From Sabethes cyaneus (taxonomy: Eukaryota > Arthropoda > Insecta > Diptera > Culicidae): a DNA stretch of 64,000 bases. The first letter of the stretch is position 1. Each line of letters begins with the position of its first letter. A program made the position numbers and the translations under genes. Below are positions 36,466 through 46,200 of the stretch, piece after piece. Below the pieces are notes generated by a model. That model was not told where the DNA came from, made no database searches, and saw only the letters and a program-made list of their open reading frames with translations. The DNA lies in NCBI RefSeq assembly GCF_943734655.1, contig NC_071354.1:164239142-164303141 (forward strand), given 5' to 3'.

Positions 36466-36560
36466 TATTGTACCTAGCGTCCGTTATGCTTAATGTCCGT
36501 ATTCCAAAAGTCCATATGCCTGTCGTCCGTATACCTAACGTTGCGCACCCGTATTTGAAA
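36466..36560 (-). repeat. Inverted counterpart of the GCATACGGACG phrase array
   Basis: On the minus strand it reads ACGGGTGCGCAACGTTAGG, TATACGGACGACAGGCATA and ATACGGACATTAAGCATA, the same phrase family as 35030-35150 but in opposite orientation, so the two bound about 1.4 kb as an inverted pair. Confidence 0.5.
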
Positions 36561-36850
36561 TGTTATTGCGTCATCGTTGTATCATTTTTTTGTGTATGTT
36601 GTTTATTCCATTGTGATATATCTTTTGTTATATTTTTCGATATTTTATTGCATTTTTTGCGTCATTTATATATTATTGTCCTCTGCTCATAATAATAATA
36701 ATATATAATTTTTGGGTAATTTATGTCATTGTTATATTAAATCGTTAATAATTGTATCATTTTTGAGTCACTTTTCTGTCATTGTTTGCTATTTTCGTAT
36801 CATGTTGATCGCTAGAGTCAGTCTTCCTTACTAGTACCATTTCTGTGTCA
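36561..36850 (+). repeat. Degenerate T-rich GTcATTTTTGT array, right part
   Basis: Same phrase family as 33430-33930, including GTATCATTTTT and GTGTCATTT. Confidence 0.45.
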
Positions 36851-37002
36851 TTTAAATAGTTTAAATTTAACATAAAATTATGATAGTTTTTAAACATAAG
36901 GCTTGATTCCAAAAAGCACATTTACAATATAGAAAAAAGTTGTGAAAAACGAACAGCTAAATTTGTTTTTGTGTCATATTTGACGAGCAACATTTCAAAA
37001 GC

Positions 37003-37180
37003 GATTCTCTTTGCGTCTCCTCTCTTACGCTTACAACGCAGGAATAAATGCACTTAAATGCGTCTATTTTGCGTGAAACGGTTGCTGGCGTTATAGGCTA
37101 GCTAATCCTTAAGAAAAATTGGGTTGTAATGCATTTATGCCGCTGTAATAAGCATAAGAGAGGAGACACGAAGAGAATCT
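37003..37180. mobile_element. Small foldback element
   Basis: The two ~54-bp arms are imperfect inverted copies: GATTCTCTTTGCGTCTCC then TCTCTTACGCTTACAACGC on the left, and GCATAAGAGAGGAGACACG then AAGAGAATC on the right. The loop is about 70 bp. No coding sequence. It can fold into a long hairpin if transcribed with the intron. Confidence 0.6.
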
Positions 37181-37189
37181 CTCATTTGC

Positions 37190-38285
37190 ACATTGGATTT
37201 GTTGACATGTTGGTCGAGATTTGTAGTAATTTTTAACATTTATATTCTATTTGTCTAATGCTTTTTCCAAGCGTGTCTTGATAGAATCCGTAGACTAAGA
37301 AAGATGAAAAACTTTTACTTTTAAATCCACTATTTATTCATTATTTTGACAGATATGAGCAATTCTCGTGGAAATGGGGCCACTACTAAAACAAGGTCTT
37401 CAAATGTTTGAACTTTTGTACTTAATTGGTTGAAAATGGTTAAAAAATGAGAATTGCACTTTTAATACCTCGAAATAGTGGACCCCTCGTTCGCCAAGGG
37501 GCCTAACAGTTTAAAAAAAGTTGATTTTTTAGCAAAACTTGAGATCATGTAATATTTCATGAATTTGCAATAAAACAACTAACAAATTACCCGATTCTGT
37601 AAAGAAGAAGAACAGGGCGTTCAAATGAAGTAATAAATTTGTTGGTGGCCATCTTGGATTTGGTCACCATATTGGATTTTATCAATAAATCGCCGTTTTC
37701 GCCATGAGCCCCCCAACCGATTTTCATTTGAAGACCGCAATTGGAAAGCTGAGAAAAAAATGCTACAAGAAACATTAATAAAATTAGGTGTGCATACATA
37801 TATGTATTTTGTTTCTGACTTATTGTATCAAGTTTGAAACATAGGTATATTGATTTATATGACAATGCAAGAAAATTTTCACAGTATTCTAAAAAAAATA
37901 CCGCCTGAAAATGTTTTAGAACATTTTTTCCAGTTTATCGAGAACTCTTTTTACATTTTTATAAAAAAATATTTATTCTACATTGACTTAGAGTTTTTTG
38001 GAAATTAAATATTGTTGTCGTTTCATAAAATTCTAAGGACTTTGGCCCCGAACTGCACGATGATTTTGGAAAGTAGCCAATTACATTACTGTTCAGTTCG
38101 TAGACCGTGATGTAAGGGAGTCACCAGGCAAATTTTTTTTTAGTTTAAAAGAGCTTATAAAAAAGAAATTCCATCCAATAAAACATAGGGCATTATCCGC
38201 AAATCATAAAATATTTCTTAGAACTTTAAACAGAAGATGGAGCACGTAGTTTGGTGCATCCAAAATCGTCCATTGAGAAAAAAAG
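37190..38285. other. Intronic sequence next to the exon
   Basis: AT-rich; no element recognised. The right edge is the GTAAGT donor of the minus-strand exon. Confidence 0.4.
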
Positions 38286-38293
38286 CCACTTAC

Positions 38294-39496
38294 CTCTGTA
38301 CAAAACGAGCATCCGCACTGCGATATCCGAGTGAGATTGTCACCCCTGAACTCGCCGAGACACAGCTTGCAGGTGTATTTCGCCGTCGGATTAATTGCAC
38401 CGGTGCCGGTTGCCGGGGCCGTCGCCGGAACTATCACGACATGCTTACCACTGACGATGGTAGGGCTGGGTGGTGCCAGCATAGCCGAACGTGACGTTAC
38501 CGACGCTCTACTGCTGGCCGACGGCGATGACGAGGACGTCCCCGAATGCGAACTGGTTGACGCAGTAGGAGACGACGAGGAAGCGCGGGGTGACGACGTC
38601 GACGAGGAAGATGATTCCGAAAAAGTTTTGGTCAGTCGAAGCAAATTGCTAACATGCTTGCCGCCGCCTCCGCTTTCGGTGGCGGAAACGTTGGCATCGA
38701 TGCCGTTGGAAGTAGCGCCATTGACAGCAACGAATCCTCCGTTGGAGATATTCAGCGAGTACCGAGACCCGGCGGCTGCCAGTGAGAGAAGACTAGAACA
38801 GCGGGAGCATGTGGCTACCGATACGCAGTGGCGTAAACGATTCTTCGGTTTGATAGGTTCCACCGTTTGAGTGGTGGTTAGAGCGAGGACTGTTTCGCAT
38901 TTACGCAGCCCTCCGGGGTGCGGTCCTAGCAATGGAACGGATTTCGGAGGAGCCAAACTATTGCAGCTTACCTCTTTTTTCAGCAGAGGAACTACCGACC
39001 ACAGTTTCTGGTGAACGGAACTCAGCGAAGTAGTGGAAATATTCAGTCGGCTTCGCGTCATTTCGACCAGATTGTGCTCGGAAGGACTCTTACTAATCTT
39101 AATCTCCGGCGACAGAAGGGGTGCAGTGGCTACATTTGCGGATGTGATGGATTGAGGAGGTGGCGGAGGAGGAGGTGGTGGAACCGGCGGAGGTTCCTTT
39201 GATGGTCTTCGCCCGACTAGACTTTTCAGAAATGCTTCCAATCGCCGCTTTCGAGGTACAGCACCGCCCAGCGAAACCGGATGCTGACCGTCGGCTATTG
39301 AAACCACTGGAGATGTTGGCACACAGACGGTTGTCGATCGGCGGCCTGTTTGGGTACCGCCACTAGATACTACCGATGACTTTAGGCCACTTATCTGGGG
39401 TGATTGTGGTTCCAGCAGAGAAGCATGTTCATGGGTTCCCCCATTGGTAAGAGCGCTTCGTAGACCAGCCAGATTGTGCACTATCGATGCAAAATC
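38294..39496 (-). CDS. RNF144: RNF144-like RBR E3 ligase, second coding exon with first half of RING1
   Basis: The exon is 401 codons, starting after an AG acceptor at 39498-39497 and ending at a GTAAGT donor (38293-38288), both in phase 0. It carries a polyproline stretch (about 39144-39197), a long Ser/Thr-rich tract (about 38480-38640), and at its end the first six-cysteine part of RING1: CKLCLGEF, then QCGCSFCTE. Counting from the proposed start, the cysteines fall at residues 732, 735, 750, 752 and 755, and C758 opens the next exon. The spacing C-x2-C-x14-C-x-C-x2-C-x2-C is that of RNF144-family RING1, where a Cys replaces the usual His. The Ser/Pro-rich region is probably disordered. 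Open frames on the opposite strand here, such as 38331-38870, are GC-rich shadows. Confidence 0.85.
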
Positions 39497-39567
39497 CTGC
39501 GGATGAAAAGAAAAGAAAAATCATTATGAACCGATCTTTACCTCATCGTGTTAGAATATTCGTTAAC

Positions 39568-40635
39568 CTTGCTTGACTGTATTCCTTGTTCTTCCTCCAG
39601 CAGCAGATCGTATCCTGGTGCGTTCCAGGAATGTCTGAAGTTAGTTTTACCCTTTCGTTCCTCCCCAACACCGTCCGCCGTCTCCTCGGAAATGATCGAC
39701 GTTGAAGTCGTCACTTGTCCGCCCCAATCCGACAATCCAAGAGGCCACTGCAAACTACGCCGTTTATGGAACTCTTCTTCGACAGACTCCAGTGTTGTGC
39801 AACCCCGGCTTTTCGCCGGCCGTTGAGTTCTTCGACGAACCCTATAATCTACGTTGAATGTTTCGCAACTTCCTAGGCCTTCTAATTCGGTCCCAACTTC
39901 TTCGGTTAGAGATAACGTCTTCTGCAACTCTTCTTCTTTATCGGCAGTTTGAAACACTAATTTTCTATCACACAACAAAGGTACACTTTCGACTTTATCC
40001 AGCGGTAGCTGGTCAAACTGATTCACGATAATATTCTTCCGTGGAGTAATAATTTCAGTGTTGGGTAGCTCCTGGACGCTTATTTCTACCCGTTTGAATT
40101 TCGCTTGGGGTGGTGGATTTATGCTATGCACCTCACCACCTGAATGGACTTTCATATAACCACTAATACTACTGCTATCACTAGAAACCCGCTTCAACTT
40201 GATCAACTTATTAACCGAACTGAACGTATCGCACAGCGAGTTACGGTTCGGCTTACGATTTTGAATAAGACAATCACTATCACTATCCTCGCATGACTGC
40301 GGTATGATACTGCCGCTGCTTTGCAACAGATCTTCGGCCCCGTTCTCGGGTGGACACTTTTCACAAATTTCCCCACTAACCCGTTTCAGATTGAGGTTCT
40401 TCACTAGAAGTTCACTCAAATCACTATGTAGTGTTTTCAGTGAGGGCGAGCTGGTTCGATTTTCGGCCAAAATCTCCTTATGCAGAACACGACCGCCTCC
40501 AGCCACGGATGGTGGGGTAAGATTCTGGTGATCAACAGTCAACGAAGGTGGAGATTTCTTCGAGCGTAAAACCACAATCTGGGCAGCTGGTGCCGAGGGC
40601 GACGAAGGCCCGGAAGGTACTAAAGTCGTTGTCAT
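39568..40635 (-). CDS. RNF144: RNF144-like RBR E3 ligase, N-terminal coding exon
   Basis: This is the first coding exon seen of a ring-between-ring ubiquitin ligase; the exon itself runs from an acceptor at 40823-40824 (pyrimidine tract, then AG) to a donor GT at 39567-39566. Translation from the ATG at 40635-40633, which has A at -3, gives 356 codons ending SSK in phase 0. The product is low-complexity, Ser/Pro/Arg-rich, with no membrane segment; assignment comes from the RING1 in the downstream exons. A 71-nt GT-AG intron follows and joins in phase to the next exon. The start is uncertain because a second open frame runs from the acceptor (40822) to a TGA at 40534-40532 and overlaps this start. 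RBR ligases receive ubiquitin from an E2 onto a RING2 cysteine before passing it to substrate. Gene identity is fairly sure; the exact N-terminus is not. Confidence 0.75.
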
Positions 40636-40822
40636 TATTGATATTGTTATGTTTGTTCGCCAGCGGTGGCACCGGAACGTTTCTGCAACTCTCGATAGTG
40701 GTTCGTTCTTCGTTGTTTTTGTTGTTGCTGAGCTGTGCTGTAGTTACTGAATTGGAAGTACTGCAGATCGTCGGTGGAATCAGTGGCGCGGAAAATGAGC
40801 GGCAGCCGCCCTTGTGTCTAGC
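40532..40822 (-). other. Alternative open frame in the 5' exon of the RNF144-like gene
   Basis: Starting with the first base after the acceptor at 40823, one frame is open for 96 codons to TGA at 40534-40532. It contains Asn-rich and Pro-rich segments (NVPVPPLANK, NNINNDND). It overlaps the 40635 ATG of the main frame, offset by one base. Either this is 5' UTR that happens to be open, or upstream coding sequence reaches here and a frame change (indel, assembly error or alternative splice) links it to the main frame. Confidence 0.35.
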
Positions 40823-40841
40823 CTGGAAGAGAAGGAAATAA

Positions 40842-41800
40842 ATTGGACGACTATTAATTAATGTTCGGAGGCATGGTATAGATTTCGAACAACCGAACGC
40901 TGACTATTTGCACAGTCTGGTGTCTGGGCTTATAATGGGGAAAATGGATCGGAAAGCCGCACGGAATTGATTTATGGGTTTGCATTGTGGCTGTACCATT
41001 CAAATGAGCTGCGATGAGTAAGCTTAATAATAATGAACTGGAGCCGTGCTGACACATTAGTGATGTAAAAACAATTTGTGGTATGACTAACAATGATAGT
41101 ACGGGTGAAATCACACACAGGTGACAATCTGAACCTTGCCGAGGCATGTGCACCTAAACGTCTCGGTGAATTTCTCTTTTGACACAATGCGGGATTTTTA
41201 TTTTTTATTTCATTTTAAAAACTTATACCTAATGTGTCTCGCGCAGTTATCTGAAATTTTTCGCACATTACCGCGTAAACTTATGTTTACTGCTGGCACC
41301 GCTAGAATTTCTGGAATTGCGAATTAATGTTGCCGAACTAAATAATAACTAAATAACTAAAATAATCGTTTAATTTTACTAAGCACTGTATAGGTAAAAA
41401 TTGAACACACTCACTTGTTTGTCAATTTTTTAACTTGTGAGTACAAATGAATTGAAATTAAGATCAAATGTTTATATCGACAGAGTTTCATCAAAATTGA
41501 TTGACTGGCTACAGTGAGGCTTCTGAACAAAAACCTGTGCGCAAAAAATTTTGAGTATTCACTTCGAAAACCCAAATGTTTCTCATCGTAGATCGGTAAG
41601 CAACTCGGAGTCGCACACTCATCTGTATCTCAAGTAATCAAAACGTAATCAAGCAGCATTAGGCTATGACACGAAAAGGGGTTAACAGTAGGAAATACGA
41701 AGTCGCAGATCCGTAGAAGACCAGGACAGTAGTTAACCAATTCAAGCGCCAACCCAACATACATTTCGATTCTGGATGTGACAAAAAAATAGATACGTTC
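40842..41800. other. Intron or 5' flank of the ligase gene
   Basis: Upstream (minus-strand sense) of the acceptor at 40823. No further exon was recognised; the open frames on both strands overlap each other without domain features. Confidence 0.4.
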
Positions 41801-41808
41801 TGGACTGA

Positions 41809-41857
41809 CAACAGCTGGATGAAAGCATCGATCAAAATACTGGTCGCATTGATAATA
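41809..41857 (+). repeat. 45-bp direct repeat, copy 1
   Basis: CAACAGCTGGATGAAAGC and ATCAAAATACTGGTCGC, repeated with two or three differences at 42291-42339. Confidence 0.8.
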
Positions 41858-42064
41858 ATGCGCATGTGTACAAAGTTCGAAAGGCACCGAACCGGAAAGA
41901 CAAACAGAATACGGCGGCCGGAGCTCGCGCAAAGAAGCTGTACAGGACGTGACTCACAAAAAACCTTTCGGCACTTCAATGAATGATGAAACGTGCATCA
42001 TGGTTGACCCCAGACAAATGCTGGGACAGGAATATTATGTTGTTACTTCTAAGTTTGCAGTTGG

Positions 42065-42180
42065 CGGTCCTGTAGTCACAAGGCTACCGAGTCTGCCTTG
42101 ACAAACGAGTGCTCGTGGGTTCAAATTCGTGGCTTTAAAGGGCAAATTATACCTTGTTCCACTACCTGATTCTGGGAACG
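42065..42180 (+). mobile_element. tRNA-like SINE fragment (second type)
   Basis: GTAGTCACAAGGCTACCGAG (A-box-like) and GTGGGTTCAAATTCG (B-box-like) lie about 35 bases apart. The flanking sequence differs from the SINE family at 19.5, 58.2 and 62.9 kb. Confidence 0.4.
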
Positions 42181-42290
42181 AGATTGGTATTGCATAAGAG
42201 GTAAGGAAAACACTGATATTTAAGCACGTATAATAAAAAGAAGTTCGCTCACTTTATAGCGATACTGCAAAAAGAACGAAGGCGAAATAC

Positions 42291-42339
42291 AACAGCTGGA
42301 CGAAAGCATAGATCAAAATACTGGTCGCATTGAATATAA
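42291..42339 (+). repeat. 45-bp direct repeat, copy 2
   Basis: Second copy of the 41809-41857 repeat, with GGACGAAAGCATAG in place of GGATGAAAGCATCG. It directly precedes the DD37E-type transposase relic. Confidence 0.8.
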
Positions 42340-42690
42340 CAAAATTCGCTAAAAAAAATCCTTGTTTAGTAAGCAATCTACCTTGCCGATGTGGCAAAGT
42401 AAGTCAGCCATACATCGCATCAGAGACCGTCAATGAACAAATTTATAGAAAGACTATTGAAGGACCATCAATGTTGCTTTCGTACCAAAAGGGAGAAACA
42501 TTCCAAACACTCTGCAATTTCACTCTATCAAGAAATGTTGGCCCATCAAAAAAGAAAACCTTCGTAAAATCCCAAAAGTTATCAAAAATGAACTGGAATT
42601 GAAGAAAGTGTAGTTACAAGTCGACCCTATCACTACCCAAAATTTGATTGAAGGGAAGAAGGCAAAGATGCAAACGTTTAGGTTGGAATA
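42330..42690 (+). pseudogene. DD37E-type transposase relic, C-terminal half
   Basis: RCGKVSQPYIASETVNEQIY near 42395, then, in a different frame, IPKVIKNELELKKV, a stop, LQVDPITTQNLIEGKK and KMQTFRLE ending in TAA at 42689. These match the region after the first Asp and the C-terminal tail of mosquito DD37E transposases. The catalytic Asp-Glu part between them is deleted. No terminal inverted repeats were found. Confidence 0.6.
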
Positions 42691-43043
42691 AGATGTTCAA
42701 TAAAGCAAAGCAATACATTGCACAATACGCAAGTCTCCTGTGCAGACTTCGAGAAGTGGTTCATTTTGTTCTATTATCCACAAAAATCATGATAAAAGCT
42801 AAACTTCTCTGCCGTCCGTAAAATGAGCTCAAATAGCTGTTGTCAACACATCAGAAGAATCAAATATCATCCATTCCATACTGTGCGAAATGCTAGAATA
42901 GTCCATTTTGCCCAAGTCACCCCCATAGACATATATAACCTAATTAAAATGATTAAAACTAACTCAAAGGCAAAAACAGTCTTCGGAAAAAATGAGTATT
43001 TTGTCATACTGAATAACTTTGGAGAGCAGTTGAAAGCAATAAA

Positions 43044-43249
43044 TGTTCGCGGGAATTGAGTTTGGACCGGAATAGATTTCGGAGGAATTGAAAACTGCTT
43101 CTTGTATGTTCGAGCAACTGGTAACGAATGAAAAGTTTTTCTTTTTATTACAAATTATTAACAAATTAGGTTACTAAGGTAACAAATAATGTTGCTAGCG
43201 TAGCATTACTCTAGCAACCGGTGATGTTGGTACAGGGTAGCACTCAACA
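43044..43249 (-). repeat. copia-type 3' LTR (element sense)
   Basis: 206 bp; preceded in element sense by GAGGAGGAG, a fitting polypurine tract. The gag-pol stop codon lies six bases inside it. Confidence 0.93.
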
Positions 43250-46200
43250 CTCCTCCTCAACATCAGTTGGCTTTACTCCAATTAGCTGACGAATTTGTTG
43301 AAGTTTGATTGCTCCCAATGGTTTAGTGAGAATATCCGCCTCCATTTCTTCTGTGGGACAATACTGGATGTTTACAATACCCGTTTTCACCAAATCCTTA
43401 ACAAAGCAGTATTTAGTGTCAATATGCTTCGATTTTCTTGAGGATCTGTCACTAATGGTAAGCGCAATACAGCTTTGGTTGTCCTCATGGATTAATATAG
43501 GTAAATCCAAAATTTCTCCCACATCGTCCATAAGTTTCCGTAGCCATTGCAATTCCTGCAAACATTCTGCAAGCGCCACGTATTCTGCTTCCGTACTTGA
43601 TAGCGCCACGGTTGTTTGCTTCCGGCATGCCCATGCTATAAGACCGCCTCTAAATTTGAACAAAAAACCAGTATTCGATTTTCGGTTCCCAATTTCACCA
43701 GCCCAGTCTGCGTCAACGAAACCTTCCAGCTTCATGTTTGCTTTTCCACCTAAATGCAATTCGTGATGTATACTACCTTTGAGATAACGCAGTATTTTCT
43801 TGGCTTCGATCCAGTCTGCAGTTGTTGGGTTTGATACTCGGCGTCCAAGGATCGATGTCGCTATAGCAATATCTGGACGCGTGTTAACGGAGATGTATAA
43901 CAAAGCACCAATTAAGCTCTGATACTGCTCTCTATCCGGAAGATGCTCACTATCCTCCTCCTTTTGTTGTAGAAATCCGGTTGCCATTGGTACCTTCGAG
44001 GCCTTACACTGTCCTAACCCAAAACGCTCCAGAATCTTCTTAATATAACTTTCTTGATTAAGTACATATATTCCTTTTTCCAATCGAACATGGATTCCAA
44101 GGAAATGCTTTAAGCTTCCTAATTCTGATATTTTAAATTTACCTTTCAAAGCTTTGACGAACAATTCATACTCCTTAACAGTTTTACTGACAACAACAAT
44201 GTCATCCACGTAAATAAGCACGAACATCATCAGCCCGTTCGATCGCCTAACGTACAAACAGTTATCAGCAGTTGATCGTTGAAATGCACATTCCTGGAGC
44301 ACAGCATCAATACGTTGGTTCCAGACACGGGCAGCCTGCTTCAGCCCGTAGAGACTCCTCTTCAACCGACAAACAGTACTTGGATCCTCGATAGTATATC
44401 CTGGTGGCTGTTTCATGAAGATCTCCTCCTGAAGCTTTCCATAAAGATACGCAGTTTTGATGTCGATATGTCTCACCTGCATTTGTTGTTGACTTGCCAG
44501 AATAAGAACGGTGCGGAAAGTAATTTGCTTTACCACAGGAGCGAATACTTGATCGTAGTCGGACCCAAATTTTTGGGAGAATCCCTGCGCAACTAGTCTG
44601 GCTTTAAAACGTACCACTTTTCTAGATTCGTCTTCCTTCCTTTTAAATACCCACCTGCATCCGATGGCCTTCCTTCCAGGAGGAAGATGTGTAAGCTCCC
44701 ACGTCTCATTCTCTCGGAGAGATTCCATTTCTTCTTGCATAGCTACCTTCCATTCCTTACTGTCAGCACTACTTAAAGCTTCAGTGAACGTTCTTGGATC
44801 TGCAGATGGACCTGATGCTATACCAATCATCAACCTTTCCGGTGCTACGCCAAAATTGGAACGACTAGACCTCCGTACTGAATCCTGTACAATAGAATTT
44901 TCACTTTGTACTGGAACGCAATCAGCAGCCGCTTCATCTTCATCATCAGAGTAGAATTCATCCTGGGAATCTTCATAACTCTGCTTCACCACTGGAACTG
45001 TTATCTCACTGAGTACTGCAACTTCCCCAGATCCATTGGCCTCTTTTTCAAGGTATCTTGAAGTACCACCAGCTACCGTTTTGCCTTCGTCGGATATTTC
45101 CATGAATTTAACATCTCTGCTTATTACAATCTGCCCGGTGTTAGTATTTAAAAACCTATAAGCCTTGCTCTCAGAGGAGTAACCGACGAATGTCATTTTA
45201 ACCGCTTTCACGTCGAATTTCTTCCGCTTCTGAGTAGGCGTCCAAACGTAAGCACCGCAGCCAAACACTTTCATATGCTTAAGATCTGGCTTTGTTCCAA
45301 ACCATATTTCGAATGGTGTGCCATTTATCGCTGTTGAAGGTAGCCGATTCTGTATATAAGCCGCTGTGTTAACTGCTTCCGCCCAAAAACGTCGAGGCAT
45401 TCCCGCATCTAGCAACATGCAAAGAGCCATCTCATTCAAGGTCCTGTTTTTCCGCTCAGCGACTCCGTTCTGCTGCGGAGCATATCCAGCAGTGCATTCG
45501 GCTTTGATACCTTCCTCTTTGTAGAACTGACGAAGAGCATTGGATGTATACTCTCCTCCTCTATCTGACCGGATAACCTTTGGCTTTTTACCAAACTGAT
45601 TCTGAGTGAATCGTACATATTCACGGATTTTATCTGCTACGTCGGACTTCTCTTTGAGGAAATACACCACCGCATAACGGCTATGATCATCAATCATTGT
45701 CATGTAGTATTTGCAACCTCCAGGCGTCAAAGTCATAGGACCAGCCACATCTGTATGGACAATGTCAAGTACATCCACAGACCTCTTCTCTGCTGCCAGC
45801 GGGAATGGGGGCCGCGCCATTTTCCCTTCGACACAGCATTCGCAGGTTTGAACTATACCACACTTTCTAATCTTCATACCGGAAGCTAAGCTTTTGCGTT
45901 CAATTTCACTAAGCACGTCTGGATCTCTATGCCCAAGCCTTCTATGCCAAAGATGCTGGCAATCCTCGTTGTGTCGAGACTGCTCCACCATCAGCAGTGT
46001 TTCCTTTTCACCGTACAACTTCAACCGATAAAGACCACCAACTCTGTTCGCCATAGCTATAATCTTGCCATTATACACCAATTCACAGCGATCTGCATTA
46101 AATCTGGCACAAACACCTTTCTTCGCCAATTTTGTAACCGATATAAGATTGCCTTCCAGGTCGGGAGCATAAATAACATCTGTCAGAGTTACGGTGATTT

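Larger units (their letters stand above)
8054..38293 (-). other. 30.2-kb intron of the RNF144-like gene
   Basis: This is the interval between the GTAAGT donor at 38293 and the TTTTCAG acceptor ending at 8054, inferred from phase-0 continuity and from the RING1 motif being completed across it. It is filled with mobile elements of both orientations, listed separately. No other host exon was recognised inside it. Confidence 0.75.

Noticed and set aside
38331..38870. 179-codon plus-strand frame
   Set aside because: Antisense of the Ser/Pro-rich ligase exon; its acidic composition mirrors serine codons and it has no splice or motif support.
43305..43766. Plus-strand frames of up to 153 codons opposite the copia-type pol
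   Set aside because: Antisense shadows of the 1303-codon frame.
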